In this document: piece by piece, positions 1 to 11,814 of the stretch
Position numbering within the stretch: the first letter of the stretch is position 1
Layout: the number at the start of each line of letters is the position of its first letter
DNA from: Dendrocalamus latiflorus
Lineage: Eukaryota; Streptophyta; Magnoliopsida; Poales; Poaceae
DNA: 64,000 nt
Reading direction: 5' to 3'
Assembly: GCA_017311315.1 (NCBI GenBank)
Contig: CM029654.1
Coordinates: 24,139,879 to 24,203,878 of the forward strand
Translations under genes and position numbers: made by a program
The notes under the pieces: generated by a model
The model's input: the letters and a program-made list of their open reading frames with translations, nothing else
Databases searched by the model: none
What the model was told of the DNA's origin: nothing

Positions 1-690
1 ATGTACAGATAAATTATTAGTGTTGTGGACTTTATAGACTCTACCAAATTTAGTTTTCATGTACAAATAAATTATTAGTGTTGTGGGCTTCACAGACTAT
101 TCCAAATTTAGTTTCTAGAAGGCCGTTGGATTTTCCTTGCTTATATGATTTATGCGTCAAAATTATTGCTTAATTATGTCCATCGTCGGTTACTTGACAG
201 AAAAGGTTATGTATGTGGGACACTATGACGAAGCCCCTGAACTTTCTTAATTATGCCATGTAGGTTCCTAAAAAACCATCTAATTGTGCTACTTAAGTGG
301 TACAGTAAGGCAAGTTTAAGGCCTTGCTCAAAACGGCTTAGCCTTTTGGCTTCTGGTTTATACTTTTTTCCCGTATCCGTTTGTACTATCCATGACGGGT
401 TAATATGTTTTTTCTATTTAAATTTTTTAAATTTAATTACGTCAAATAAGCCGCCATCAGCTACAGTATTTTTTCAACCAGTTACAGTGCTTTTCAGCCA
501 TAAGCCACTCAAAATAAACCCTTTTGAGCAGGGCTAAGACTACGTACTATATTGAAAACTGAAATTAAGGCTTAAGTGAGACAATAGGGCAAATTGTAGG
601 ACTACTGATACAAACTCGAACGTACTCACCAACTTAAAGCTATACTGCATGTACAAATAATTTATTAGTGCTGTGGGCTTCAAAGGCTGT
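1..690. repeat. Dispersed 58-bp repeat, three copies
   Basis: A unit beginning ATGTACARATAAATTATTAG starts at 1 and again at 59 (period 58 bp), and a third diverged copy starts near 649. The rest of 1-1404 is AT-rich. Short ORFs at 253-537, 540-791 and 673-927 overlap on both strands and resemble no family I know, so I do not call them genes. The repeat could be a fragment of a larger element that begins before the window. Confidence 0.45.
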
Positions 691-1412
691 GAGCTTGCGA
701 GCAAGCTTCGATCAACAAAAAAGAAACTTCCTAGTCCCAAGAACATTTTTTTATTATTCTTTAAACGCCAGGTAAGCAGTATATTTTGCAAATTGCCTAC
801 TGCTTTTGTGTTGTCAACTTATTACATCTCTCTTCTTTCAGTTCCCACATTTCGCTTGAATATTGATTTTCCAAAACAGATTTTCTATTTCGGCTACATA
901 ATGGAAGACATACTAACCACTAGCTAGGAATAGAAATAAAAAAGCAACTGAAGTAGGATTCCGAGATAATTTGATATACGCAATTTCTCCTGGAAAAATC
1001 TCAATATACGGTAGTGTTTTATCTCAAAAAGCAAAATTGTATGCCTGCGTTGAGATTTGAGACTTCTGGATGCAGTTTGAATCCGTAGGGATTAATTCCG
1101 TGACGATGTCCATATCTGTAATGTGGACCAAATTAACAGACGGGCTGGAAAATGGGCCGAAGGAATCTCTGACAAATGGGCCATCGGCCAGGGAGGTAGC
1201 AGCCCAACCATAATTTCTTTTGCAGATAGGCCTAATGATTTCTTCTTTCATTGAGCCATTCCTTTTAATTTCCTAAGTTACATATATTTTGTTATGAAGT
1301 TAATGGATGACGGATTAGTTTGCCAAGACAAACACGTAACAATTATTACGTCCGTTGCTGTGCACACTACACCGATGTTTGAAAAAAAAAATCTTCTTGA
1401 CAAAGTTATCAA

Positions 1413-1916
1413 TAGGCGTGGAAAATGGTAACGGATAATTCGTTTTATCCAATATTCGTATTCGAGAAATCGCGAATGTGGTAAGTAAAATCCGTATTTG
1501 AAATGTTCATATTCGAGAATATTCGTATTCGTATTTGAGAATATTCGTATTTGGATTCATATTCGAGAATATTCGTATCCGTATTCTTATTCAAGACTAT
1601 TCGATTCGTATTCAATCCGTTTCTAGAACCCATGAAAAATCCGTACGAATTTTGTGATTTAAAATTTGAATTTAGGCGGTTTAAAACTGGTAACCGGTCA
1701 AAAACCGGTGAAAAATCGGCAAAACCGCAAGGAATCCGTTTTATCCGATATTCGTATCCGAAAAAATCCGTATTTGAAAATATCCGTATTCGTATTCGAG
1801 AATATTTGTATCCGTATTTGAGAATATTCGAATTCATATTCGAATTCATTTTAAAAATATGGATTCGTATTCGTATTTGAGACTATTCGACCGTACCCGA
1901 TCCGTTTCCACCCGTA
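1413..1916. mobile_element. hAT-like miniature element (MITE), 504 bp
   Basis: The element starts TAGGCGTGGAAAATGG and ends CCGTTTCCACCCGTA, imperfect terminal inverted repeats of the TAGGGGTGGAAACGG type common in grass hAT elements. It is flanked by 8-bp direct repeats, gttatcaa (1405-1412) and attatcaa (1917-1924), 7 of 8 identical, which is the hAT target-site length. The interior is dominated by ATTCG/CGAAT words (about 1500-1640 and 1740-1880) around a non-repetitive centre, so either strand can fold back. The ORFs on both strands here are by-products of the repeat. No transposase is present, so it is non-autonomous. Confidence 0.72.
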
Positions 1917-1924
1917 ATTATCAA

Positions 1925-2384
1925 GACACCTGCTGGGAACTCTGACAAAGTTATTTATATATCCAGTACCTTAACGACTTAACCTAGTACAACGTTATAA
2001 TCTGGGTCAACCAAATATACTACTAAGCAAGCGTTTTTCTCATTTTCCAGCAGATTGCTGTGGGAACTTCTACTTTCTAGAGCGAGTGGTGGCAGCTCCA
2101 ATTTTTTCGGTTTCAATTACGAAAACAGTAAAACAAAAAACAGATTTAGACAACAAAGGATTGTAAGCTACTACTAGAGAAAGATTTCCAGCTTTCAACA
2201 GCAGGCATATGGACCATTTCCCCTTCATTGATGGAGAACCATTAATGAGGGGCCCCCTTGCAATGGTTTGAGACTGAGGTGGTGGGGGGGGGGGGGGGGG
2301 GGGGGGCGCTGGCCCTTGGGACCTTCTGATGGGTCCATGAGGCAACCTTGACGTCATCCCTATATTGTTTTTGTCCATCTTGCA
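1925..2384. other. Unassigned region with a 23-base poly-G tract
   Basis: No reliable gene. A poly-G run spans 2284-2306. Around 2200-2270 one frame reads like the start of the gypsy leader ORF that follows, but it is broken at the poly-G tract. A splice-acceptor-like stretch (cttgcag) ends at about 2386. Confidence 0.4.
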
Positions 2385-2493
2385 GGGCGGGTGCATCCGT
2401 GCATGCTACGGTGAGACTTTCATTACAGTAGCTGAGAATGACCCAATGTTGACACACCAGGATCAACTCATATGAGCCATGGGATCTATCTAT

Positions 2494-4551
2494 GGGCCTG
2501 TTTGGGGAGCTGTAGATTCTGAGTAGCTAGCAGGTCTGAGTAGCTAGCTGGAGATTCTGAGTAGCTGGCTAGTCTGAGTAGCAGCTGGTCTGAGTAGCTA
2601 GCCTGTTTGGCATCCTGGATTCTAGCTGTGCAGCTGGTATCCTGATATATGTATTGACTGAAATGCCCTTAGGTGAGTTGATGTCCTGATTATATATTGA
2701 TAGAAGAGATATCCATGCTGTAAATTTGTAGTACTTAGTTCAAATATTGAAAAACTAATATTAAAATTTCAGGACAATAAATTTGACTCCAAATCATAAT
2801 TTTAAATATGAGGCAACAAAAATCCCAGTGAAGCGCTATAAAAACCATTGGTTAAAAAAAAGCATTCGAGCGTTTGTCATGACACTCTACATGCAATTCA
2901 TACATTTAGAAAATTGGTAAAAGAATATCTCAACAACCTGTTACATGGGAAAATAATTACATGAAGCAAATTTGTGTTCCACGTTTCCAACACTCAAATT
3001 TGACAGCCTACTATTACAATCAAATCTAAAACCAAGAAATTGAATAGCACCAGTCCTCCACCACCTCTCCCTTTACCCTTATAGAACTGAGCTGTCTGTG
3101 ACAATGACGAACCTTGGCAGGTGATCTCCGAAGTCTGAACAGCACAAAGTAGTCAAATATTCTTGTCACAGTACCTCAGTCTACTGAATGTCTAACACTG
3201 GACAAAACCATCACAATTTCTACATGAAAATGACGATATTGCAAAAAAGCTGTAATAAAGTACTATCTCCTCAGTCCAACTCAGAAATTGAAGAGCACCA
3301 GTACTCCACCACCTCTCCACAATGACTGAATGATTTTACCAATTGTATGTCCACAAACACAATTTATTGTATAGTACATATTGCATAGAACTAATAGCAT
3401 GTAAAGTAAAGCACATCACATCTGTTCTTTGTTATATTATTTTGGATCAGGATTAGATGCCTAGTGTTTAGTGAGCACGACGACCGGAGGCGCGTGGGGA
3501 CGACGTATTGGAAGGAGACGGCCGAGGGTGGGGGAGAGTCGGAGGCGGCGTCAGACGGATAGCGGCGCCGGCAAGAAGCGGGCGGAGGGCGGTGCCGTCG
3601 GGGGCGGATGAAGGGCAGCGCCAGCGGGAGTCGGTGCCTTCCCGAGGAGTTGGAGGCGGCATTGGATGGACGGCAGTGCCGGCGAGAGGAGGGCGGCGTC
3701 GGAGGGGAGGCGGCGCCGTCCCTAGGCGTTGGAGGTAGCTAGGGGTGGATATCGAGCCAACTCCTCGTTTTATCGAGTTTTTTCTAAAATTGACATAGTT
3801 TGATTTAATATCATTTTATGTATAATTTAAAAGTATTTTTAGAAACAAGCTAACGAGCCGAGCCGAGCCGAGCCGAGCTGAGCTAGAGCAAAATTCAAAT
3901 TCATTTGAAATCAACTCATTTTAATGTTTAACCAATTAACAAGTATAAATGAAGTAATTTTGAACCGAGCCAACGAGCCCCACTAACGAGCTTTTTTTCC
4001 ACCCCTAGAGGCAGCGTCGAGGGAGGCGTCGAGGCAGGGGGTGGCGGGGGAGGGGCGATGGGGCGGCGGGGGATCTGGGGAGGGGGGAGGGGGCGGCGGG
4101 GGAGGGGCGACGGGGCGGCAGTGGGAGGGGCGACGGGGCGGGGGGGGGGGGGGTTTGGGGAGGGGGGAGGGGCGACGGGCCGGGCGGGAGGAGAAGCGGC
4201 CGGCGGGGGATTTGGGGGGGGGGGGCGGGGTGGGCGGCGGTGGGGAGGGGGAGGAGAGAGGCGTGAGGGAGGAGGGACGCGGGGGGCGCGGGGGGATCTG
4301 GGGGAGGGGGCACGGGCGGGGGCGGGGGGTTTTATCCAGTGGCATTTGCGGGTAAATAATACCAACTTTAAGTGGCATTAGCCCGCAGAATCTGTGAGAA
4401 GCTGGGCTATTGCAGCTTCTCGGTCCCAGTACAATTGTGGCTTCCCCAGATTTTCGGATTCTCAGTAGCTGGCCCAAAAGCTAGACTATTTGGGAGAGCT
4501 TTTGGCTACTAGAAGTAGCTAGCTTGCCTAGAATATGAAACAAACAGGCTC
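2494..4551. mobile_element. PIF/Tourist-like DNA element inserted in gypsy leader ORF
   Basis: The left end reads GGGCCTGTTTGGGGAGC and the right end, on the opposite strand, GAGCCTGTTTGTTTC: short inverted repeats of the GGGCCTGTTT type seen in grass Tourist/PIF-related elements. Flanks share TCTAT (2489-2493 and 4550-4554). The true TSD may be TAT, giving an end at 4551, or TCTAT, giving 4549. Removing the insert and one TAT leaves the host ORF in frame. The right-hand 200 bp (about 4330-4490) resembles the blocks at 44,860-45,166 and 63,095-63,331, so it is one family. Two GC-rich blocks (3480-3740 and 4008-4340) are internal and were once continuous. No transposase is visible. Superfamily is inferred from the ends only. 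Confidence 0.6.
3740..4007. mobile_element. hAT MITE nested in the PIF-like element, 268 bp
   Basis: Starts TAGGGGTGGA and ends TCCACCCCTA, perfect 10-bp inverted termini. Flanked by gaggtagc (3732-3739) and gaggcagc (4008-4015), an 8-bp duplication with 7 of 8 identical. The interior contains a GAGCC run (about 3855-3880) repeated near the right end as GAGCCAACGAGCC. It splits a GC-rich coding-like block of the surrounding element. Confidence 0.85.
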
Positions 4552-4994
4552 TATACCGCAGCCCTGGATGAGATCACTGATCTCCACCAGCTCCTGCTTG
4601 CTAGTTACAGCCAGGTAAAAACCCTCCGCAAGTAGCTCGCCAAGTGCAAGAAGGCTCTCGTTGTAGTGGAGAGCGAGAAGGCCACGGCCCTTGCTGAGCT
4701 TGAGAGGATCGCGGTGGCAGCCTCCAATCGTGCTCCAGCACCTCCTGCATCTACCATCATCCTAGTTAATCATGCCTATACTCACCCCCAGAGGGGAGGA
4801 CTTCGTCTACGGACCACTGCACACAAGAGTGTGTGGTGCACTAGCCCGCCAGTGGTGATTACCCTGGATGATGCCCATCATGAGCGCAGTTACAGTCGTT
4901 CTCACTCCCCTTCCTGTCCCAGAGGTAGTCATTCCTACTACTGCTCATCGAGCTACAGTCCCATTTGTCCCGGTGCCAATTTCATGGATGAGTA
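4552..4994 (+). pseudogene. Gypsy leader ORF (coiled-coil/SR-like), 3' part
   Basis: Continues the frame from 2385-2493. It encodes a leucine- and lysine-rich, coiled-coil-like segment (about 4560-4720), then a proline/alanine stretch, then a Ser/His/Arg-rich tail ending at the stop near 4992-4994. There are in-frame stops near 2470 and 4635. Some grass Ty3/gypsy elements have such an extra ORF upstream of gag; its function is unknown to me. The position 280 bp before gag and the intron-like spacer between them support this reading. Confidence 0.55.
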
Positions 4995-5272
4995 GGTGGT
5001 TAGGACTAGTATAGTGCTTACCTAGACCAACATTTTGGTTGTAAGCACTAACCCCTACATTAGTAGTAAGTGTGTGCCATATGTACTAGAAGTAGACATT
5101 GTAATATATATTATTGTATTGTAACCACTTAATATAAATGGCATGTGGCCAAAGATAGGCCTTGTATTGTATCTTCCTTTGTCGTTAATCTTGTTTAATT
5201 GGATTTTCTTACTCTCATGGGCAAATAACCCATATAATTAGTTCATAGTGCTAAGTTAGAATATTCTCTGTA

Positions 5273-6570
5273 GATGGATAAAAGAGTCATCAGAGCTCAG
5301 GCTAATGCAAATCCAGATTTGCAAGCTGGTGCCAACCTAAACACTAATCAGGAAGCGCCACCTGCAGGATGTGGGAGAGGCTATGGGTGAGGAGTTAATC
5401 TCCCACCCCCACCAGATAATCCCACCATAGCACAAGTCATGGTGCAATAAACACAAATACTATGGGCTATCCACGTAGGCCAACAAGGAAATGCCAACAA
5501 TCGTAGTTCCATGGTGGTTGCTTCCTTAGGACCCAGCCCTTAACCTTTTCCTCTACCGACGAGCTGCTCGAAGCTGAAGACTGGCTCCATGACACTGAGA
5601 AGAAGCTATAGCTTGCCAGATGTGCTGAAGAGGATAAGGAAGTTTTTGCCATCCATCAGCTCAAGGGCGCAGCAGCAGCTTGGTGGGAAAACTATCTAGC
5701 CACCATAGGTGATGAAGACTTCGAAGCCGAAGAAGAGGAAGGGGCAGAAGAGCAAGGGGGTTGAGGAGGAGGCAGAAGAAGTAGAGGGAGGGAAGAAGTT
5801 GCTGATCAAGCTGGATACACAATCCCATGGAGAGAGAGTTTAAGACTGCTTTCAGGCTAACTTTGTTCCTGCAGGGGTAATGCGGATGAAGAAAAATAAG
5901 TTCCACACTCTGAAGCAAGGAAACATATTAGTAGGGGAGTACCTCACAAAATTTGATCAACTAGCCCACTACACCCCAAAATATGTAGTAGAAGAAGAGG
6001 AAATTGTTTCTTTGAAGGAATGCATGAAGACCTATGAGTTCAGTTAATTATACAAGATTTCTCCATTTTTCACCATTTGGTAAAAAAAACTCTTATTCTG
6101 GAAAATGAAAGGAAGAATTTAGAAGCTAATCGTAAGCACAAGCAAGCTGTTCAAAAGCCTCAAGGGAGATTCATTCAGAAGTTCTTCAACAACCCTTCTA
6201 TTTCTTGGCCGGATCAGGCCCCAATAATTCCACCTCTAGCTCCAGCCCAGGCGGCAGTACCTTCCAAACCCCACACCCTACAAGCCATTCCGCTGGAACA
6301 AATCCTACCATCCTCATCAACTACTTCGATTGCAAGGAGAAAGGACATTTTGCCAATCAATGTTTGCATAAAAAGATTACCCAAGTGAAGTTTAGCTTGG
6401 GAACCACTCCAGTCTGTGGTCAAGCTTTGACACTAGGTAAGGGGTATCAAACTCCACAAGCCAACAAGGCAGCCTCAGCACCAAATTGTGGTTGTGTGAA
6501 CCTGTCAGACCCGGATTTAGCCAATCCAAATTCTTCTATGAAGCCACTACACTATTCTTTGGATCAATAG
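5273..6570 (+). pseudogene. Ty3/gypsy gag pseudogene
   Basis: Starts with an ATG right after a splice-acceptor-like ctctgtag. The middle (about 5540-6040) matches the Retrotrans_gag pattern, with a tryptophan pair near 5680 and the FVPAGVMRMKKNKFHTL segment near 5865-5910. The C-terminal part (6077-6570) has a zinc-knuckle remnant, YFDCKEKGHFANQC at about 6322-6363, whose first cysteine is tyrosine. Stops and frame changes occur near 5390, 5450, 5610, 5760 and 6045. In an active element Gag packages the RNA; this copy cannot be translated whole. Confidence 0.8.
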
Positions 6571-6599
6571 ATAGTATTCATAGATACAACACTGAATCT

Positions 6600-9008
6600 T
6601 TTCGTACATGTTGTAAATAGTACCATACATTATATTATAAAACATTAGAGTTAAATAGACCATGTCAGGTCAAGTTTATAATAAGGCCAAATAGGCCAAA
6701 TGATTACATTACACAAAAGCAGAAGCGTAAATGGAAGCAAAAGAGGAAGGCACATATTGCCATAGGCAAGCAACTGGAATGACTCGTGTGCAACCGATAT
6801 TGCCCTAAGACTTGAATAATATTGGTGCACACAAGCACCGACTGAGCCGGCCAGACTGGGGTGAGACCTAGACTATTACAGCCTAAACTAATCTCCACTA
6901 CCTTCTTCACCATCGGCTCCTTGATCTTCGTAGTAGACGTAGTGACCTTGATCCGCTTTCTTTGAAGGGGCTTGAGGATGAGGATGAGCACAAACAACGG
7001 TGCTCCATGAGTCAACACACATTATGTACGTATTTATACATGCAAAGTTTAATCAAGGAAGGCTCGGGTTCTTTTATTTTGCTAAGGTGATATTTCAAAT
7101 TACCGTAATTAGAAATTGCTATGACTTAGCATTTTATACCAATTATGTTTTATTAAAAAGAGTGAAAGTGTTCAATATTTATAGTGGTGCAGGTTCCACT
7201 CACCTGTTACATGGTTCTATCCATCAATGCTTAATTTTGATTACCAGGACTACATACACTCAACTATCAACAATGGTCTACATACACCTAGGAAAAATCC
7301 AAAATCAGGGCTACATCTACCCGACGAGTTTTTATTCCACCCATAAAGTTTTTGAAATAGAGACTAACTTGAGTAAGTTCCCTTGCCTACCCTTGACTGT
7401 GTGCATGCTGTTTGGACAGTTTATACTCTACAGAGACTGTACACTTTTCCCACAAGAGACAGTCAACTTGCTATGTTTCACACATTTTCTTAGACATATG
7501 AATCAAGGAGATCATCACAAAGCCTTTACAATGCATCCTCCAATGTAAGCTACACCCGCTAAGCTTTTCATTTGAGGGTGGTTACATCAGCCACACCCAT
7601 ACCCCCTCTTGGGCCACATGGCGGCTTACACCAGCAACATGACCCGTGTCCACAATGGCTTAAGCCAACGACATAACTCATGGGTCACTCCAATAGTGCA
7701 ACTCGCACTGGTGGATACAAATTATTTATCGAGGTTGACACCATTATAGACTTATGGTTGTATTGTTTTACATTAAGAGGTGATCACAGAATTAAGTTCT
7801 TAATTTATCTGGGCGGTACATGCCACAAATCACCATTTCTAGTGCTACATCTGGACCAACTATCATACCATCCACCCAGATATGGTAACATTAAATTTTA
7901 GAGTTTTGAGAAGCATAAACTAAGTTATCCTAAAAGATCAGCCATTTACATCCAATGATTGCGCAAAACAATTTTCATGTATAAGAGATGATGATTAGGG
8001 CAATTTAGCGCCCTTGGTACTTAAGCATGACTGGTATGGCACTTAAGTACTGACTATAGCTAATTGTGTTACCATTTAGTATCTAGAGTGACAAGGATCA
8101 TGTGATTCAAGTGTCAAAGGATGGCATAATAATACTACAACATTATCAAGTAGGCATGTAACTATCTTAAGATTGGCATACATTAGCATAATAAATTAAG
8201 CAAGCAATTTGTTGATTTAAATGAACATAAATTTGCATAAAATGTAGGGTCAATATAATCAAAATATTGACTTGCCTGGCTCAAAAGCAGGTTGGTTTGG
8301 AACTCCTGAGTTTGCTTAATCTAGGGCTCATTCGCGTTCTCGTACTCTACTCGAACGATCGCATCGAAAAACGGACAACAAACAAACAAGAACAAATAAA
8401 TACAATTTAAAATACAATGAGCTACAAATTGAACAAACATAGTTCCATTAGATAGATCTTGAATTCAGAAAATTTTAGACATAAATTTCATTAAATTTGA
8501 AGCTAAGACGATAGAGAACGAGCTCTTCAAAGTTTGAATTTGGGTTAAATTAAAAACTAAACAGAGGAGGGAGAAAACCACTCTCTAACAAATGTGGCCC
8601 ACCTTTTAAATTAATTTGTAAGTTATTTTTTATTCAAAAAAGCCACAGAGGAGACAACTGGGGCCATGAATTTTTAAATTAAAAGGAATTATTTCTTTAA
8701 AGAAAATAGGCCCAGTGACTCTAACTTTTAATTGCTGGTTTAAAAGAATTTTAAATGGTTGTGGGGACCACTTATCAGTCGGACAAGAGTAAATTAGGTG
8801 GGGGATTGGCCTACAGGTCAGCCACTAAATTAACCTAGGCCTAATTAACACCATTAGCCACTAATCAAATGGGATTAACCTTAACGGCACTACTACAGGA
8901 GCTCCTCAGGTCAAAAGGCGGCCAAGCTCGTCGACGGCGAAAGAGGGGGTGACAGACGAAGGCGATGGACAAAATGAGTCCCTTGACCCAACGCAAACTT
9001 CCACAGGG
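6600..9008 (-). mobile_element. Truncated gypsy LTR (LTR-A), minus orientation
   Basis: About 2.4 kb without convincing coding. It shares ordered landmarks with the next LTR (9009-11,789) and with 29,285-30,480: a 'cagagactgtacacttttcccacaag' type motif near 7430-7456 matching 9712-9738, a 'tcaatataatcaaa' region near 8250, and an 'attagatagatcttgaattc' motif near 8448. The order implies LTR sequence read on the minus strand. Its distal end is missing where LTR-B begins, so it is truncated or was hit by the LTR-B element. ORFs at 7000-7548 and 7680-7901 lie in this LTR and are not gene-like. Confidence 0.55.
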
Positions 9009-11789
9009 TGTGGTGTCGAGACTCGAATATGCAAATTCGAACTCTCTTGTGTATTCTGTACCAGTCTAGGATCACGCTAGCGCACACAGTGTAAACATAG
9101 ATGAAATATCGACCACATCATGATTTACTAAAAAAAGATTCAAATATTATTAATTATCAGAGTTGTGACCTTATAGCCAAACTTACAAATAATAGTCTGA
9201 AGGGCTTAAGAAACTAGTAGCAAAAAATAAAAATAAGTGTAGTAGCTATTCGGCATGCCGATAGGCGATCAATGGCGAGCGAAGTCCTAATCCGAGAAGT
9301 CACCGAAATATTCTCCTTCACACACCTCTGGCTAGTATTGTTCATCTTCTTCAACTGAGTAAGTATGGATATAGCCGTGAGTACATGGAGTACTCAGCAA
9401 GTCGTTTTTAACAAAGATGAAATATATAATGATGCAAAGCTTATCAAAAGATGGCTGAATGGTTATTTTGTAGAAACGATTATTTAGAGTAATACACTAA
9501 ATAGATTGAAAGTGCATTTTTTGGAAAGGACGTATATAAATAATTAAAAATCAAAGGATTGTATGAACTACAAGTGAATTAACCATTCATTTCCCAATCA
9601 ACTTACACTCAACCCGACCAAGATTTTTATGAAAAACCTACCCCTCGTGTGAAATCACCGAGCATTGTCCATAACCGAGGACATGGTTATTCGAATAGTT
9701 TTACACTCTGTAGAGATTGTACAACATTACCCACACGATATGCCCTTCTTGTAGTGTCACCAATATAACACACTTCCTTAGGTGTGCCGACTAGGATGTT
9801 CACAACAAAGCCCTTATAATGCTCAAACTCAACAGAGTTCCGCCCGCTCCCTTAATGTTTATCCATGGTTATGACCAAACCACATTCATCCCAATGACGG
9901 AACCAAAATTAAATCATCACAAATTAATCTACTAGGTCCATCCTATACTGGACAGTAGTTATGATAAGGCTCAAATCAATGGCGCATAAAGTTAAGTCCT
10001 CAGACATTACCCAGGTGAAACATCCACATCCCAGAAGTTCTGACCACACTTCCACCTTTACTGCATGATCATTCACCCAAGTGAAAATCACTTTCTATAA
10101 CCACTACCAATGACACTACCCATATCATGTTACTTAAATTTTATAACTATGGCTGACTACCATGATTCAATATTTCATTAAGTCAAAGTTAATTAATTTA
10201 ACATGTGATGATAAGCCCAACGTACTACAGTAAGCCTGGCTAACCATACTAGATGTACAACTCAAGTGGCTACTAGTATTGTATCACTAGATAATTACCC
10301 AACCTATGGTGACAATGAAATCATGGCATACAACTTATCAATGGAGGGATTAGTCAAGTTGGACAATAACTACCAGATACAAAGGTTTGTATTAAAATAG
10401 CAATGCATCATAATTTAATACAAAATATTAAAGGACATGCTTTGCCTTGGCCTTGCTCAGTTAACAACTCTTGAACTTCTATTTCTTCTAACAAGAGAGA
10501 AAATGAACAAATTACAAACAAAATAAAAATTCAAATGAACTCTGAAAACTTCAAAACTAGAACTAAAGATATAGCTCAATTTTAGATGAATTTAGGAAAA
10601 AAGAATCAGATCAATCAGAGCTAGGATGGATAAGAATAGGCTCTCAAAAGATTTAAATTAAAGAAAAAGGAAAATAGGATTTACTGGAATATTTTTCTAA
10701 AGAAAAAAGGGATTATGATGTCACTGCTAATATGGCAGATGACTGGGCTCTAGGGCTAATGTAGCTTGACATGTGGCATGACACGTGGTGAACACGTGGA
10801 CCTAGGGCTGATGTGGCAGATGACTCGGCTCGTCTTATATGTTCACGACACTATGGATTTGACATTGGAGACGCACATGTCAGTGGTTCGTTTTATGGTA
10901 GATCGGGTTCACGGGAAATTGAACAGTCGTGACTGATGTGGGTGCATGCTGGCATCATTGAGTGCATGAACCTAAATGGCGCAGTGGTGCGGGGCTCCTA
11001 TCGGCGAACGGCGGCTGACCAGCAGGGTTGAGTGAGACGGCGAGGTGGGACTCGTTGCTCATCGGCAATGGCGGAGAGGATAGCAAAGGCGTCGGGGAAG
11101 AAGATAGATGCGACAGTATGGACGAACTCTAGTTGCTCAGAACGGCGGTGCCAAATTCGATGGGCATGACAAACTTGGCTGTGGGGTGTGGGAAACGAGA
11201 AAGCGGCCTCAGCTTTGTAGGCGTAGAGGCTGAGGAGACGTGGGCAGGCACAACACGGACTCCATGTCCAGCGTGGTCATGGTGATGGCGTCGTGTCCAG
11301 CTCGGGCACACGAGGAAGGAGGAGACTCTAGGTAGGAGACGATGAACAGTGCACGCATGCCTGGATGCGTGACACGTGGTGCATGACGAGATCCGGCGGC
11401 TGATACGAAGCATGGGTCAGATGGTCGACACACGACAGACGAGAGATTGGATAGCTAAGGTCAAGCGGACTAAAGGGTTTAATGGGTTTCAGTCCTAATG
11501 TCTTTTTAGGATTGGTTAGGCTTTCTATTTTCAGAAATTCAAATAAATTCATTTGAGTTGTAAAAAATAGCAAATAAATTGAAAAAAAATCAAAGAAAAT
11601 TCCAGAAAACTCCTTGAAGCACAAGGAATCCAAATAAAATACTTCCAATAAATGTTAAAGTTTAATTTAGTCATATTAAATCTTCTAATTAATAAAATTT
11701 AAGTTAAGCTTTAATTAATTCTAGAAAAATCCAAATGGTGCATTTTCTTTTTGAAGCTTCAAATAAACTCTGAAAATCAGGATGTTACA
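9009..11789 (-). mobile_element. Gypsy LTR (LTR-B), 3' LTR of the minus-strand element
   Basis: On the minus strand the LTR begins TGTAACATCCTGATTTTC at 11,789, immediately after a purine-rich tract (complement of 11,790-11,800), the layout of a polypurine tract followed by a 3' LTR. The far end is put near 9009 by the TG...CA rule and is less certain. Inside are an AT-rich half and a GC-rich part (about 10,800-11,450) that yields spurious minus ORFs. The matching 5' LTR is not intact. Confidence 0.6.
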
Positions 11790-11814
11790 AGCCTCCGCCC
11801 TTAAACAAAATCTC

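Larger units (their letters stand above)
2385..6570 (+). mobile_element. Decayed Ty3/gypsy retrotransposon, leader ORF plus gag (+)
   Basis: A plus-strand remnant of a grass Ty3/gypsy element: a leader ORF (2385-2493 continuing at 4552-4994), an intron-like AT-rich spacer ending ctctgtag at about 5272, then gag (5273-6570). Pol is missing; at about 6570-6600 the sequence changes to LTR material of opposite orientation. The leader ORF is interrupted by the PIF-like element at 2494-4551, and both halves read in one frame when it is ignored, which supports insertion into an existing element. Confidence 0.75.

Noticed and set aside
253..927. Three ORFs of 83-94 codons
   Set aside because: Overlap on opposite strands, AT-rich, no recognisable feature.
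1445..1880. ORFs of 109-134 codons on both strands
   Set aside because: Entirely explained by the ATTCG/CGAAT words of the hAT-like MITE.
3928..4477. Long proline-rich and glycine-rich ORFs on both strands (102-164 codons)
   Set aside because: They mirror each other over a GC-rich tandem block within a transposon; no domain, no start context, frames broken by the hAT MITE.
7000..7548. 182-codon plus-strand ORF
   Set aside because: Lies in gypsy LTR-A and has no family resemblance; LTR landmarks explain the sequence.
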